The notes: generated from the letters alone by a model not told the origin. Positions 8,023 to 18,103 are shown, numbered from the stretch's first letter. The stretch: 64,000 nt of DNA from Paenibacillus paridis (GCF_006345825.1 NZ_VCIX01000091.1:248001-312000), one strand, 5' to 3'. Translations and numbers: made by a program.

Positions 8023-8186
8023 GCAACTATAGGCACTTATTAGGCTTCTTATAGTGGGCCAGCCTATATTTCAAAGCGCAGCATTGCCTTGCCTCCAATC
8101 GGCAGGTTCGGCTGTTGCGTGGTATTCGGGAATTGATTAAAGGTTAACGAAGCTTGGATGGATAGCGGAAGGTGTGGTAGAAAAGC

Positions 8187-9932
8187 ATGTTTAGCGTACT
8201 CAAAAAATTAAGCTGGTTTTTTAAATTGAATTGGAAACGGTATACCGTTGCGATTTCACTTCTTATTTTCACGGGATTTATTGATGTTATACCGCCTTGG
8301 CTAATTGGGTATACGATTGATGGCATCCATCAGGATCTGCTGGGGCAGGCTGATTTCAACCGCGTGCTGTACGGCTGGATTGCGCTGACGATTGTTGGTT
8401 ATATCATTACGTACATATGGCATTATCAGCTGTTTGGCGGGGCCTTCGTGCTGGAGAAGCTATTAAGGTCACGTTTGATGGGCCATTTTCTGAGGATGAC
8501 GCCGACCTTTTATGAGCGAAATCGCACGGGTGATCTCATGGCGCGCTCGACGAATGATCTTGGAGCCGTAGCGACGACAGCAGGCTTCGGCATCTTGACG
8601 CTGATCGACTCCACACTGTTCATGATTACGATATTGATCGTGATGGCTGGATTAATCAGCGTGAAGCTCACGCTGGCAGCGCTGCTTCCTTTGCCGTTGA
8701 TGGCGCTGGCTATGAAGCATTATGGCAAAAAAATTCATGAGCGGTTCATGGATGCGCAGGATGCGTTCGGCGAGCTGAACGACCAGGTGCTGGAATCGGT
8801 ATCCGGCGTTCGGGTAATCCGGGCGTTTGTGCAGGAAGAAGCAAGTGAAGCGCGTTTTGGCGCGAAGACAAATGAAGTGCTGAATAAAAATATCGCCGTT
8901 GCCCGCATTGACGCCCTATTTGAGCCGACGATGAAAATTTTGGTCGGAACGAGCTATTTGATCGGGCTGTGTTATGGCGGCTACTTAGTTTTCCACAATG
9001 AGATAACGCTTGGAGAATTGGTTTCCTTTAACGTATTTCTGGGGATGCTGATCTGGCCGATGTTCGCCATCGGCGAGCTGATCAACATTATGCAGCGCGG
9101 TAACGCTTCGCTCGACCGTGTCAGCGAGACGCTTGGCTATAAGCCGGATGTTGCCGATGCTAGCGCTCCGGTTCATGTCAACGAGCCTTCTTCGCTTTCG
9201 TTTGACAAGGTGACGTTCCGTTATCCGTCCTCAACGGTCGATAACTTGAGCCAGGTTTCCTTTACGCTGAATCAAGGCCAGACACTCGGCATTGTGGGCA
9301 GGACCGGAAGCGGGAAGACGACGCTTCTGAAGCAGCTGCTTCGCGAATACCCGCTTGGAAAGGGAAGCATCAGCATATCGGGAACGCCAGTGGGCAGCCT
9401 GAAGGTTGATGATTTGCTTGGTTGGATCGGTTATGTTCCGCAGCAGCCCGTTCTCTTCTCCAAGACGATTCGTGAAAATATTTTCTTCGGACTCAAGGAA
9501 GGTACCGAAGAGGATTTGCAGCGTGCGCTGGAGCGAGCATCGTTCGCGAAGGACATTAAATTTTTGCCGGATGGGCTGGCAACGATGGTTGGCGAGAGAG
9601 GCGTAGCATTGTCCGGTGGACAAAAGCAGCGCGTAAGCATTGCGCGCGCGCTCATCGCCGACCCGGAGATTCTGTTGATGGATGATGCGTTGTCAGCCGT
9701 TGACGGGAAGACGGAAGCCGAAATCATTGAAGGCATCCGCACCGAACGGGCAGGCAAAACGACACTCATCACGACGCATCGCTTATCAGCAGTGCAGCAT
9801 GCCGACTGGATCATCGTGCTCGATGAGGGTAGGGTTGTCCAAGAAGGCACCCATGAGCAGCTGCTCGAGAGCGGCGGCTGGTATCGCGAGCAATATGATC
9901 GCCAGCAGCTGGAATCTATTATTGAAACGTAA
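8187..9932 (+). CDS. bmrC: Heterodimeric multidrug ABC exporter, subunit with degenerate site (BmrC-like)
   Basis: A type IV ABC exporter half-transporter: six membrane helices (about residues 1-300) followed by an ATPase domain. Walker A is GRTGSGKTTLL, the signature VALSGGQKQR, and Walker B EILLMDDALSAVD. The catalytic glutamate after Walker B is Asp here, as in the non-catalytic half of heterodimeric exporters of the BmrC/LmrC class. The H-loop ITTHRLSAV is present. The length of 581 aa and the order with the next gene match B. subtilis BmrC/BmrD. The pair would export drugs across the membrane; expression is probably controlled by the leader at 7754-8022. Confidence 0.88.
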   Translation: MFSVLKKLSWFFKLNWKRYTVAISLLIFTGFIDVIPPWLIGYTIDGIHQDLLGQADFNRVLYGWIALTIVGYIITYIWHYQLFGGAFVLEKLLRSRLMGHFLRMTPTFYERNRTGDLMARSTNDLGAVATTAGFGILTLIDSTLFMITILIVMAGLISVKLTLAALLPLPLMALAMKHYGKKIHERFMDAQDAFGELNDQVLESVSGVRVIRAFVQEEASEARFGAKTNEVLNKNIAVARIDALFEPTMKILVGTSYLIGLCYGGYLVFHNEITLGELVSFNVFLGMLIWPMFAIGELINIMQRGNASLDRVSETLGYKPDVADASAPVHVNEPSSLSFDKVTFRYPSSTVDNLSQVSFTLNQGQTLGIVGRTGSGKTTLLKQLLREYPLGKGSISISGTPVGSLKVDDLLGWIGYVPQQPVLFSKTIRENIFFGLKEGTEEDLQRALERASFAKDIKFLPDGLATMVGERGVALSGGQKQRVSIARALIADPEILLMDDALSAVDGKTEAEIIEGIRTERAGKTTLITTHRLSAVQHADWIIVLDEGRVVQEGTHEQLLESGGWYREQYDRQQLESIIET

Positions 9933-9953
9933 GAAATTGGAGCGTGAAGAACA

Positions 9954-11975
9954 ATGGGCAATACAGGAAAACGATTGTTTCAATACGCCATGCTTTATAA
10001 AAAACCGATCATGCTCGCGCTTCTGCTGCTTATCTTAGCGGTATGCGCCGAGCTTGCCGGGCCGCTAATCGCCAAACGGATGATTGACCAGAACATTCTC
10101 GGCATCGAGAAAAAGTGGCATGAGGTTGAGGGCAAGCAAGATTTTGCAGTCCTTTATAAAGATATATGGTATAAGCGTGAGGATCACTTTGCAGCTTCCG
10201 AGGCGAAGGGCAAAGAGGTTCGCGTGCTGCAGGTAGGACGCCAGTTTTATTGGCTGAATGATACGCTTGTATCCGATCAAGGCAAGCGCACGGTCGAGGG
10301 GAATACGTTGACCGTTACGGACAAGGACACGGGGGAGCAAAACGCTTATCCGGTAACAAAGCTTACGAATCCGGAGCTCTACTCGTTCTATAAACCGGAA
10401 TTCCCTTCATTAATGAAGCTAGCCTTCATGTATTTTGGTTTCTTGCTGCTGGTCGCAGTCTTTACTTACGGACAGCGTCTTATGCTGCAAACGTCGGCGA
10501 ACCGTATCGTTCGCAAGCTGCGTACCGATATTTTTGCGCATACGCAGCGGCTGCCCGTCAATTATTACGACAACTTATCGGCGGGCCAGGTTGTCTCTCG
10601 TGTCACTAACGATACCGAGGCGATACGCGAGCTGTATGTTTCGGTTCTGGCCAACTTCTTCACGGGTATTATTTATATGGCGGCAATTTATGGGGCGCTG
10701 TTCTTGCTGGATGTCCGGCTTGCGCTTATTGCGCTTCCGCTCATACCGATTCTGATCATCTGGATTATCGTCTACCGCAAATTTGCGGCCAAGTACAATC
10801 GGATTATTCGCTCGAAGCTTAGCGAAATAAACGGTATGATCAACGAATCCATTCAAGGGATGACGATCATTCAAGCCTTCCGCCGCCAGAAGGAGACAAC
10901 GAAGGAATTTGATGAAATGAACGAGCATTATTACAAGTACCAGAATAAACTGCTCAGCCTCAATTCCATCACGTCGCATAATCTTGTTAACGTCGTTCGG
11001 AATGTTTTGTTCCTAATCGTACTCTGGATGTTCTGGGGCGATTCCCTCCGGGGCGCGGTATCGGTTGGCGTGCTGTATGCGTTCGTTGATTACATGAACA
11101 GGATGTTTGCGCCAATCGTGGGCATCGTTAATCAGCTGTCGAATCTTGAAACGGCCCGCGTTTCCGCTGAGCGCGTATTTAAGCTGATGGACGAGGAAGG
11201 CATCGATATCGTGCCTGGCAAGATGGAGCGCTACAAAGGCGAAGTGAAATTCGAGGATGTTTCGTTTGCCTACAAGAAGGATGAATATGTGCTCAAACAT
11301 ATTTCCTTCCATGCCCGCCAAGGCCAGACAGTCGCATTGGTTGGTCATACCGGCTCCGGCAAAAGCTCGATTCTAAACCTGCTGTTTCGCTTCTATGATT
11401 CGAATGAGGGGAAGATCATCGTCGATGGCACGGACGTGCGCGATATTCCGAAGCAGCTGCTTCGCCAGCATATGGGCATTGTACTGCAGGACCCGTTCCT
11501 CTTTACGGGTACGATCGCTTCCAATATTAGCTTGGATAACCCTGAGATCAGCCGTGAGAAGATTGAACAGTCGCTCCGCGATGTTGGAGCGTATGAAATG
11601 TTCAACCAACTGACAGGTGGCATAGATGCTCCGGTTATCGAGAAAGGCAGCACGCTATCGGCCGGTCAGCGGCAGCTCATTTCTTTCGCGAGAGCGCTGG
11701 CCTACGATCCGGCGATTCTGATTTTGGATGAAGCGACAGCCAGCATTGATACAGAAACGGAAGCAATCATTCAAAAGGCGCTTGATGTACTCAAAAAAGG
11801 ACGGACAACGTTTGTTATTGCGCATCGCCTGTCTACGATCCGCAACGCGGATCAAATTCTGGTGCTGGATCGCGGCGTGATCGTAGAGCGCGGCAACCAC
11901 GACGAGCTGATGGAGCAGCGCGGCAAATATTTCGCGATGTACCAGCTGCAGCTTGGAGCGGCGCTTCCTGCATAA
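9954..11975 (+). CDS. bmrD: Heterodimeric multidrug ABC exporter, catalytic subunit (BmrD-like)
   Basis: The partner half-transporter, 673 aa, the same length I recall for B. subtilis BmrD. After the first membrane helix there is an insertion of about 100 residues (about 45-150, e.g. EVRVLQVGRQFYWLND), matching the extracellular domain known for BmrD. The ATPase domain has Walker A GHTGSGKSSIL, signature TLSAGQRQLISFA, and Walker B ILILDEATASID with the catalytic glutamate intact, plus VIAHRLSTI. It lies 21 bp after the first subunit in the same operon and is closed by a strong terminator. Confidence 0.9.
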   Translation: MGNTGKRLFQYAMLYKKPIMLALLLLILAVCAELAGPLIAKRMIDQNILGIEKKWHEVEGKQDFAVLYKDIWYKREDHFAASEAKGKEVRVLQVGRQFYWLNDTLVSDQGKRTVEGNTLTVTDKDTGEQNAYPVTKLTNPELYSFYKPEFPSLMKLAFMYFGFLLLVAVFTYGQRLMLQTSANRIVRKLRTDIFAHTQRLPVNYYDNLSAGQVVSRVTNDTEAIRELYVSVLANFFTGIIYMAAIYGALFLLDVRLALIALPLIPILIIWIIVYRKFAAKYNRIIRSKLSEINGMINESIQGMTIIQAFRRQKETTKEFDEMNEHYYKYQNKLLSLNSITSHNLVNVVRNVLFLIVLWMFWGDSLRGAVSVGVLYAFVDYMNRMFAPIVGIVNQLSNLETARVSAERVFKLMDEEGIDIVPGKMERYKGEVKFEDVSFAYKKDEYVLKHISFHARQGQTVALVGHTGSGKSSILNLLFRFYDSNEGKIIVDGTDVRDIPKQLLRQHMGIVLQDPFLFTGTIASNISLDNPEISREKIEQSLRDVGAYEMFNQLTGGIDAPVIEKGSTLSAGQRQLISFARALAYDPAILILDEATASIDTETEAIIQKALDVLKKGRTTFVIAHRLSTIRNADQILVLDRGVIVERGNHDELMEQRGKYFAMYQLQLGAALPA

Positions 11976-11988
11976 AGGCAACGAAAAA

Positions 11989-12024
11989 GAAGGCAAACGG
12001 GATCATTCCCGTTTGCCTTCTTTT
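11989..12024. terminator. Bidirectional terminator
   Basis: A 14-bp perfect stem (11989-12002, 12007-12020), loop TCAT, with TTTTGTG on the right and AAAAA on the left. It serves both the exporter operon and the convergent chemoreceptor gene. Confidence 0.88.
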
Positions 12025-12037
12025 GTGTTTTAAGTGC

Positions 12038-13783
12038 TTAGGTCTTGAAGCGGCCGATAGCTTCATTAAGGGTAGAAGCCAAGTTGCGCAGTTGCTCGGA
12101 CGAGCTGGCGACCTCCTGCATGGAAGCAAGCTGCTCCTCCGATGCAGCAGCCACGCGCTGCGAGTTGCCAGCAGCGCTGGCTGTGATCGTCTCCAGTTCA
12201 TCGAGCGATGCGGCGATCTGCTCGCTGCCGGCCGACATTTGCTCGGACGCTGCGGACACTTCCTGCACCTGGCTGGAAACATCACGAATGGATGTGACGA
12301 TGGTGCGGAACGACTCGCCGGCTTGGCTGGATACGGCCGAACCAACGCGAGCAGCTTCTACGGATTGCTCCATCGAAGAAACGGCTGTTGAGGTGTAGCT
12401 GCCAATGCTGTGCAGAATGGTCCCGATTTGTTCGGACGACTCTTTCGACCGTTCAGCAAGCTTGCGGATTTCATGGGCTACGACAGCAAAGCCCTTGCCG
12501 TGCTCTCCGGCACGCGCTGCTTCAATGGAAGCATTCAGCGCAAGCAGGTTCGTCTGATTCGCGACATCGCCGATTAAGCCAAGAATGCTGCCAATTTTAT
12601 CGCTTTGCTCTTTCAGCTCATGCAACGTTTCTACCGTCGAGACGACATTGCTCTCAATCGTTTGCATTTGCTGGAGCGTCTGCTCAATGACGGTTTCGCC
12701 TTCCGAAGCAAGCGCGGTCGTCTCGGCTGCGAGGTCAGATACGGAGGAGGAGGATTCAGCGATGCGCTGAATGCCAATCGTCATTTCCGTCATCGCCCGC
12801 TGGCACTCTTGGAAGCTTTGCAGCTGCGTTTCCGAGCCGGAAGCGACTTCTTGAATGGCTTCCGTTACTTCCTCGGTTGCCCGCGATGTTTGCTCCGCGC
12901 TTTGCTGCATATTGAAGGCTGATCCTGCCACTTCGTCTGAAGTCGTGCGAATATTGCTGGTTAGCTCGCGCAGGCTGGCGATCATTTCGTTAAATGCCAT
13001 GGATACCTGGCCGATTTCATTGTTCCCTTTCACGGCAACGGCAAGCGTCAAATCCCCTTTGGCTGCCAGCGATGAAACTTCGGCAAGCCTTTTAAGAGGC
13101 TTCAGCACCATACGGATGAGAGCGATAATAATGCCGATGGCGATGGCGGACAAGAGCACGGCAATGCCGATGCTTTGCCAAAGCATTGCGGACATCGCAT
13201 CGTTTATTTTTTTATAGTCAATGTCGATACCGAATATACCGATGAATCTGCCGTTGGGTGTTTCAACTTTGGAGAGATAGGTTACCCACTCTCCAAAAGC
13301 GTCCTCAACAGGAGCGGTCACGACAGACCCGTTTTTCAATGCCTTGTGTACGTCCTCTTCGAAGGCTGGCGTCATTTCATAGTCCTGGCCGGGCCCGAGG
13401 CCTGCGGCATTCAGCTCCTCGTTGCTTTGCATCATTTTCAGATAGGATTTTCCGTCTTTCTCAATGATGTCGGGCATGTAGACGTAAGCATTGGATACGA
13501 TATCATTTTTGATCATCACGTCAAGCTGCAGCTTGAGAAGCTTAAAGTTGTCGTTGTCCGTGGCATTTCCTGCCGTGATTTCTTTATGGCCGAAAGCAAG
13601 CAGATCATGGGAAGCTTCCATTTGGTAACTAAGTGTTTCGCCTATTCGCTCGATTTCAGACAGATAGTTTTGCTTCTGTGTGTTATAGGACAAATATTCC
13701 GTGACACCAATAACCATAACTAATAGAAGGGCTAATACGATAGAGCTGGTAACGACTAAGCTTTTGTCTTTCAAACGTAACAT
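12038..13783 (-). CDS. Methyl-accepting chemotaxis protein
   Basis: A membrane chemoreceptor of 581 aa. TM1 lies at about residues 10-30, followed by a periplasm-facing Cache-like sensor of about 170 residues (YVYMPDI, FGIDIDYK), TM2 at about 201-225, a HAMP domain (LKPLKRLAEVSSLAAKGD) and a long coiled-coil signalling domain with the conserved hairpin tip EAARAGEHGKGFAVVAHEIR. The C-terminus ends AIGRFKT, with no NWETF-type tether for CheR. A GAGGTG ribosome site is present. The ligand is unknown. It would pass the signal to CheA/CheW encoded elsewhere. Confidence 0.93.
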   Translation of the reverse strand: MLRLKDKSLVVTSSIVLALLLVMVIGVTEYLSYNTQKQNYLSEIERIGETLSYQMEASHDLLAFGHKEITAGNATDNDNFKLLKLQLDVMIKNDIVSNAYVYMPDIIEKDGKSYLKMMQSNEELNAAGLGPGQDYEMTPAFEEDVHKALKNGSVVTAPVEDAFGEWVTYLSKVETPNGRFIGIFGIDIDYKKINDAMSAMLWQSIGIAVLLSAIAIGIIIALIRMVLKPLKRLAEVSSLAAKGDLTLAVAVKGNNEIGQVSMAFNEMIASLRELTSNIRTTSDEVAGSAFNMQQSAEQTSRATEEVTEAIQEVASGSETQLQSFQECQRAMTEMTIGIQRIAESSSSVSDLAAETTALASEGETVIEQTLQQMQTIESNVVSTVETLHELKEQSDKIGSILGLIGDVANQTNLLALNASIEAARAGEHGKGFAVVAHEIRKLAERSKESSEQIGTILHSIGSYTSTAVSSMEQSVEAARVGSAVSSQAGESFRTIVTSIRDVSSQVQEVSAASEQMSAGSEQIAASLDELETITASAAGNSQRVAAASEEQLASMQEVASSSEQLRNLASTLNEAIGRFKT

Positions 13784-14136
13784 GGGACCACACCTCTTAA
13801 TTATTAGTTAGTTATGATAATATATCGTCGAAGAATGTCGAAAAATGTAGATGCAAACTGATTTCCAATTTTCGACAGTGCCTGATGTCAAATCTGTTCT
13901 CACAATATCAAATTAATATTAGATAAGTGCAGGGCTTAATGTTAGAAAAGTGTTCAATTATAGAAGAACGAGATAAATAAATCGTGATATTTCGATTAGC
14001 GTTGTCGATAATTAGCAAATCGTGCAAAAGAATTTGGTCTATTCAGCCAACTTTCAGCGGGTTTTAAAGAAGACTTAAGTATTGCTGGCTATGCTAGGTC
14101 TTGTAACAACAAATCGAAAGTGAGAGGTGGAGTTAA
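13784..14136. other. AT-rich intergenic region between divergent genes
   Basis: About 350 bp, AT-rich, holding the upstream regions of the chemoreceptor (leftward) and the secreted protein (rightward). CGACGATAT on the minus strand near 13820 resembles a SigD -10, but no TAAA -35 is found at the right distance. No ORF, strong hairpin or recognisable RNA was seen. Confidence 0.4.
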
Positions 14137-15354
14137 ATGATGAATAAAGCGAAAGCAATTACGGCAGGTGCCATTGCACTAACTTTGGCACTTGGAGGCG
14201 GAAGCCTATGGGCAGGCCAGCTTGTTCATGCGGCGGCTGCAAGCAACGGCAAACCGGCAGTGCAAAGCACACAGTCAGACAATGGCGCAGCTAAGAAGGA
14301 TCGTGCAGATAAACGTGGCGGCTTCGGACGCGGCTTTGAACAAATACATGAGCAATTGACCGCTTACTTAGGATTGGATGAAGCAGCGCTCCAGACGAAG
14401 CTGGAAACCTTGACCCTCTCGGAGATCGCGGTGGAGCAAGGCAAAACACGCGCTGAGCTGAAGGAGAAGCTGGTAGAATGGCTGGAAGCTGCGGAAGCCG
14501 AGGCACCTGCGAAGACGGAAGCCGGTACGACTGCGGATGCAGATCAACAAACGGATGCCGGGAAACAGCTGGCGAAGCCGGATGCTGCTGCTATCGCAGA
14601 TAAATTGCTTGATTCCAAAGGCTTTGGCTTTGGCAAGCAGGGCGGGGGAGGCGGCAAAGGCGGCTTCGGTCAAAATCTTACAGCAGCGGCTGCTGCGCTC
14701 GGCCTAACTGCGGATGAACTGAAGGCAGAACAGGCAGCGGGCAAGACGCTCGCAACTGTTGCAACGGAAAAGGGCATTGAGGTGCAAACGGTCATTGATG
14801 CGCTTGTGAGCGACCAGAAAACGAAGCTGGATGCTGAGCTGGCAGCGGGTTCCCTTACGCAGGACCAATACGATTCAAAATTTGAAAAGGCGGTTGAGCA
14901 TGCAACGCAGCATGTTAATGGCTTGCTGCCGCAGCGTGGTGAAGGCGGAAGGGGCGGCTTTGGAGGCGGCCTGGATGTTTTTGCTACAGCGCTAGGCTTA
15001 ACGGAGGACGAACTGAAGGCGGAGCTTGAGTCTGGCAAGACGCTTGCGGCTATTGCAGCAGAGAAGGGCATTGCTGTCCAAACGCTGATTGATGTGATCC
15101 TAAAGGACAAGCAAGCCAAGCTGGCTGAGCAGCTGGCAGCGGGTACGATTACGCAAGAGCAATATGATACGAAGCTTACAGAAGCAACAGAGCGTGCGAC
15201 TAAACAAGTCAATGGCGAGCTCCCTGCGCGTGGCGAGAATGGTGGCAAAGGCGGCCATGGCGGCAAAGGGCCGCGCGGAGAACGTCCGGATGAATCTGCT
15301 CCGCAGGCGACAACAGGCACGGATGCAGCGGCGGCGGATTCTTCGAGCGCATAG
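14137..15354 (+). CDS. Secreted Ala/Gly-rich repeat protein
   Basis: A 405-aa exported protein: signal peptide about residues 1-33 (hydrophobic core TAGAIALTLALGGG, cleavage near VHAAAA). Three units follow, each opening with an ALGLTxDELKAE-like helix; the second and third are nearly the same (GKTLAxxAxEKGIxVQTxID, then AAGxxTQxQYDxK, then a run to VNGxLP). Each unit is capped by a glycine-rich stretch such as GGGGKGGFG. The layout recalls DUF2680-type secreted proteins. No enzyme motif is seen; a wall, matrix or sporulation-related role is possible but unproven. The ribosome site is GAGAGGTGGAG. Confidence 0.75.
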   Translation: MMNKAKAITAGAIALTLALGGGSLWAGQLVHAAAASNGKPAVQSTQSDNGAAKKDRADKRGGFGRGFEQIHEQLTAYLGLDEAALQTKLETLTLSEIAVEQGKTRAELKEKLVEWLEAAEAEAPAKTEAGTTADADQQTDAGKQLAKPDAAAIADKLLDSKGFGFGKQGGGGGKGGFGQNLTAAAAALGLTADELKAEQAAGKTLATVATEKGIEVQTVIDALVSDQKTKLDAELAAGSLTQDQYDSKFEKAVEHATQHVNGLLPQRGEGGRGGFGGGLDVFATALGLTEDELKAELESGKTLAAIAAEKGIAVQTLIDVILKDKQAKLAEQLAAGTITQEQYDTKLTEATERATKQVNGELPARGENGGKGGHGGKGPRGERPDESAPQATTGTDAAAADSSSA

Positions 15355-15401
15355 GTTAGCGCTGGAGTTTAACATGGGTTAGCTATCTCAGGCATAGGAA
15401 G

Positions 15402-15450
15402 AAAAGGAGCTGTCTCTTCAGGTCATCGACCGGGAGACGGCTCCTTTTCT
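15402..15450. terminator. Bidirectional terminator
   Basis: A 15-bp stem (15402-15416 with 15434-15448, one G-T pair) with A- and T-rich flanks, between the convergent secreted-protein and GGDEF-EAL genes. Confidence 0.8.
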
Positions 15451-18103
15451 AATGCTGTACGGGTATTTCAACATGCGTGCCGAGCAGAAGCGCGAGCTCT
15501 TGCGGGGGAAGCGGCCTGCTGAAAAGGTAACCTTGCAGCTCATCGCATTTCAGCTCCTTGCAGAACCTCGATTCGTCGTCGGTCTCTACGCCCTCAGCGA
15601 CTACTTTCATATTCATGCTATGGATCAATTGGATAATCGCTTTGACAATCGAAGATTTCTTCTCGTCGCTCGTAATGCCTTGAATGAATGAGCGATCCAG
15701 CTTTACGTCCGAGATCGGCAGCCGTTGAAGCTGATTCAGGGAGGAATAGCCGGTGCCGAAATCATCAATGGAAATTTGAATTCCCAGTGCGCGAAGATAT
15801 TGAATGGTCTCAATGACCTGTTCCATATTTTGCATAAAAACGCCTTCTGTAATTTCTAGACTGACATATTGCGGCTCAAGCCCGGTATCCTTCAATGCCT
15901 TCTCGATCATTTCGGATAACTGCCCTTGGTAGAAGTGCCTCGCCGAAATGTTCACGGATACGCATATCCGCTGCAAGCCTGCATCCTGCCAAGCTTTATT
16001 TTGACGGCATGCCTCGCGGAAGACCCAACTGTCGATTTCCAATATAAATCCTGATTGTTCTGCAAGTGGAATGAACTTATCCGGCGGAATCATGCCAAGC
16101 GTCGGATGCCGCCAACGGATGAGCGCTTCAATCCCGCATAGCTCGCCGGTAGCCGCATTCATTTTGGGCTGATAATGCAGAGAGAACTGGTTTTGTTGAA
16201 GCGCAGGATACAATTCATTTTCCAGCTGCATCTTCTCGGTCATCGTGGAGACCAGCTGTGGCGTAAACAGGCGGTAGCAGCCATCTCCCATCTCCTTGGC
16301 GCTGTACATAGCAATATCGGCATTGCTAATGATCGTATCCATGTTGTCGCCATCCTGCGGATAATGGCTGATGCCTACACTAACCGTTAGAAAGAGCTGT
16401 GCGTCCGCCAAGACAAAAGGCTCGTTAAAGGAATCCACGACCGCTTGCCCTTTATCGCGGATAGCGGCTTCATCCTCATAACGCCCCACGAATACAAATT
16501 CATCTCCGCCCAATCGGAAAACCTTGCAATCCTGCAGCGCTGCGGCTTCAAAGCGCTCTGCCGCCTTCTTCAGCAATTGATCGCCAACCGCATGGCCAAG
16601 TGTATCGTTAATTTGCTTGAATCGGTTGATATCAGCGAACATGACTGCTATCGGTTGTTCGGATACGGCATAGCTATCAATCATTTCTTGTACATATAAG
16701 GTGAATTGCAAGCGGTTAGGCAATCCTGTCAGCATATCGTAATAAGCAAGCTGGTGGAGCCTCTCTTCTGATTGCTGCAGCATGATGGCCTGGGCTTCTA
16801 GCCTTTCATTGCTATTTCGGGCCTCTTGAAACAAATGAATGAGATTGTTCGACATCTGCTTGAAGTTAATAATTAACGATTGAATTTCTACGAAGCCGCT
16901 GGCAGGCCATACAACGGTATCCGATTTTTCGAGAGTGAGCGGAAGATCGGTAGTTACCGCAGCTAAATGCTGCAAGCTTTGGGAAAGCCAGCGGTTAATT
17001 AAATAAGCAAGAATAGCCGCAAAGATGGCAAGGCCGATTAAATAGTAGAAATGCGTTAAGTACTTAGAAAATAAATAGTTCTGATAATGTTTGATCGGCA
17101 GCTCAATATAGATTTGAAAACCACTGGCTGAAACGTTGTCTTTGTACACAAAATGTCCGTCATGCCAGGTTTGCAGCTCCAGTGTATACCTTTTTTCTGG
17201 AGGCATGGTTAGCAGCAATTGCGGGTTGACGGCAGTTGTCCGTTTATCGGCTTCGTAATGAAGGAGATGGCCGATTAGGCTGGTATGGCTCGATGCTATA
17301 ACGGTATAAGCAGAATTGGTAAAGCTAATAACAAGATCGCTAGGCGAGCTTTGCAGCAGGCTTTGGAGGAAGCGAGCTTGTTCTTGAACGGTTACGCCGC
17401 CGTTCATAGGCTGCCACTCATTCCAAATGTCCAGGATGCGATTCGCTTCACTTGAGGAAAGGCGCTGTGCATACATACACGCTTCTTTGAATGAGCTGAT
17501 GCTGTTTACATAGATATTGAGCAAGAAGGATAGGAATACGATGCCAAGGGAGAAATGAAATAGAACCCTGCTGAATGAGCGGGGACGGCGGTTGTCGAAG
17601 GCAAAGCCGCTCCATTTGCGCAGAGGAAAGTATTGTTGAATCATTTCGGCGAACAGGGCATTGAACATGCCGTTCATAGCGATAATACAGGTAATCAAGA
17701 TCAAATCTTTCGAGGCAAGCGTAGAATTGACAGCATGAAGACTATAGGCGGTTGGCATGCCGATCAGAAGCCAGAATACAGCATCAAGCCGGAACAAACG
17801 GTTTTTGAATCTGCCGAGGAAGATGCCGATTACGGCGGCTTCGGCCAATAATAGAAGATGATAAGCAGGCTGGTCAAAAAGGAAGATTCCGATGCACGGA
17901 ACAAACACTGCCATAAGCATTCCTGGTACGAAACCGAATATGCGTAAGCCAAGCAGCACAAACAGGCTGGTTAAGGAGAATGTGATCCCGTACAAAAATT
18001 GGAAGTGCATGGATTCGGATGCTAGTGCAAGCAGCAGTAATAGTGTAAATGCGAAAGCAATCGTACGGGGGTTATGCTGCTGTTGAAGAAAAGGGTTGCT
18101 CAC
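15449..18103 (-). CDS. Membrane GGDEF-EAL protein (cyclic-di-GMP synthesis/breakdown)
   Basis: An 884-aa membrane protein. The N-terminal half has about six membrane helices (about residues 15-175), an extracytoplasmic segment (about 195-365) and a further helix (about 375-395), then a HAMP-like linker. The GGDEF domain (residues about 455-615) has the intact active site RLGGDEFVFVG, with DMLTGLPNR at its start. The EAL domain (about 625-875) has GIEALIRW, SVNISARHF, EITEG, SIDDFGTGYSSL and KLDRSFI, with the metal and catalytic residues kept. Both activities may therefore exist; which dominates cannot be read from sequence. The C-terminus meets the terminator of the convergent gene. Confidence 0.92.
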   Translation of the reverse strand: MSNPFLQQQHNPRTIAFAFTLLLLLALASESMHFQFLYGITFSLTSLFVLLGLRIFGFVPGMLMAVFVPCIGIFLFDQPAYHLLLLAEAAVIGIFLGRFKNRLFRLDAVFWLLIGMPTAYSLHAVNSTLASKDLILITCIIAMNGMFNALFAEMIQQYFPLRKWSGFAFDNRRPRSFSRVLFHFSLGIVFLSFLLNIYVNSISSFKEACMYAQRLSSSEANRILDIWNEWQPMNGGVTVQEQARFLQSLLQSSPSDLVISFTNSAYTVIASSHTSLIGHLLHYEADKRTTAVNPQLLLTMPPEKRYTLELQTWHDGHFVYKDNVSASGFQIYIELPIKHYQNYLFSKYLTHFYYLIGLAIFAAILAYLINRWLSQSLQHLAAVTTDLPLTLEKSDTVVWPASGFVEIQSLIINFKQMSNNLIHLFQEARNSNERLEAQAIMLQQSEERLHQLAYYDMLTGLPNRLQFTLYVQEMIDSYAVSEQPIAVMFADINRFKQINDTLGHAVGDQLLKKAAERFEAAALQDCKVFRLGGDEFVFVGRYEDEAAIRDKGQAVVDSFNEPFVLADAQLFLTVSVGISHYPQDGDNMDTIISNADIAMYSAKEMGDGCYRLFTPQLVSTMTEKMQLENELYPALQQNQFSLHYQPKMNAATGELCGIEALIRWRHPTLGMIPPDKFIPLAEQSGFILEIDSWVFREACRQNKAWQDAGLQRICVSVNISARHFYQGQLSEMIEKALKDTGLEPQYVSLEITEGVFMQNMEQVIETIQYLRALGIQISIDDFGTGYSSLNQLQRLPISDVKLDRSFIQGITSDEKKSSIVKAIIQLIHSMNMKVVAEGVETDDESRFCKELKCDELQGYLFSRPLPPQELALLLGTHVEIPVQH

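Noticed and set aside
13175..13723. 182-aa plus-strand frame
   Set aside because: Antisense to the chemoreceptor gene, with no ribosome site and no domain.
14670..15320. 216-aa minus-strand Ser/Pro-rich frame
   Set aside because: Antisense shadow of the repeat-containing secreted protein; composition mirrors the Gly/Ala repeats.
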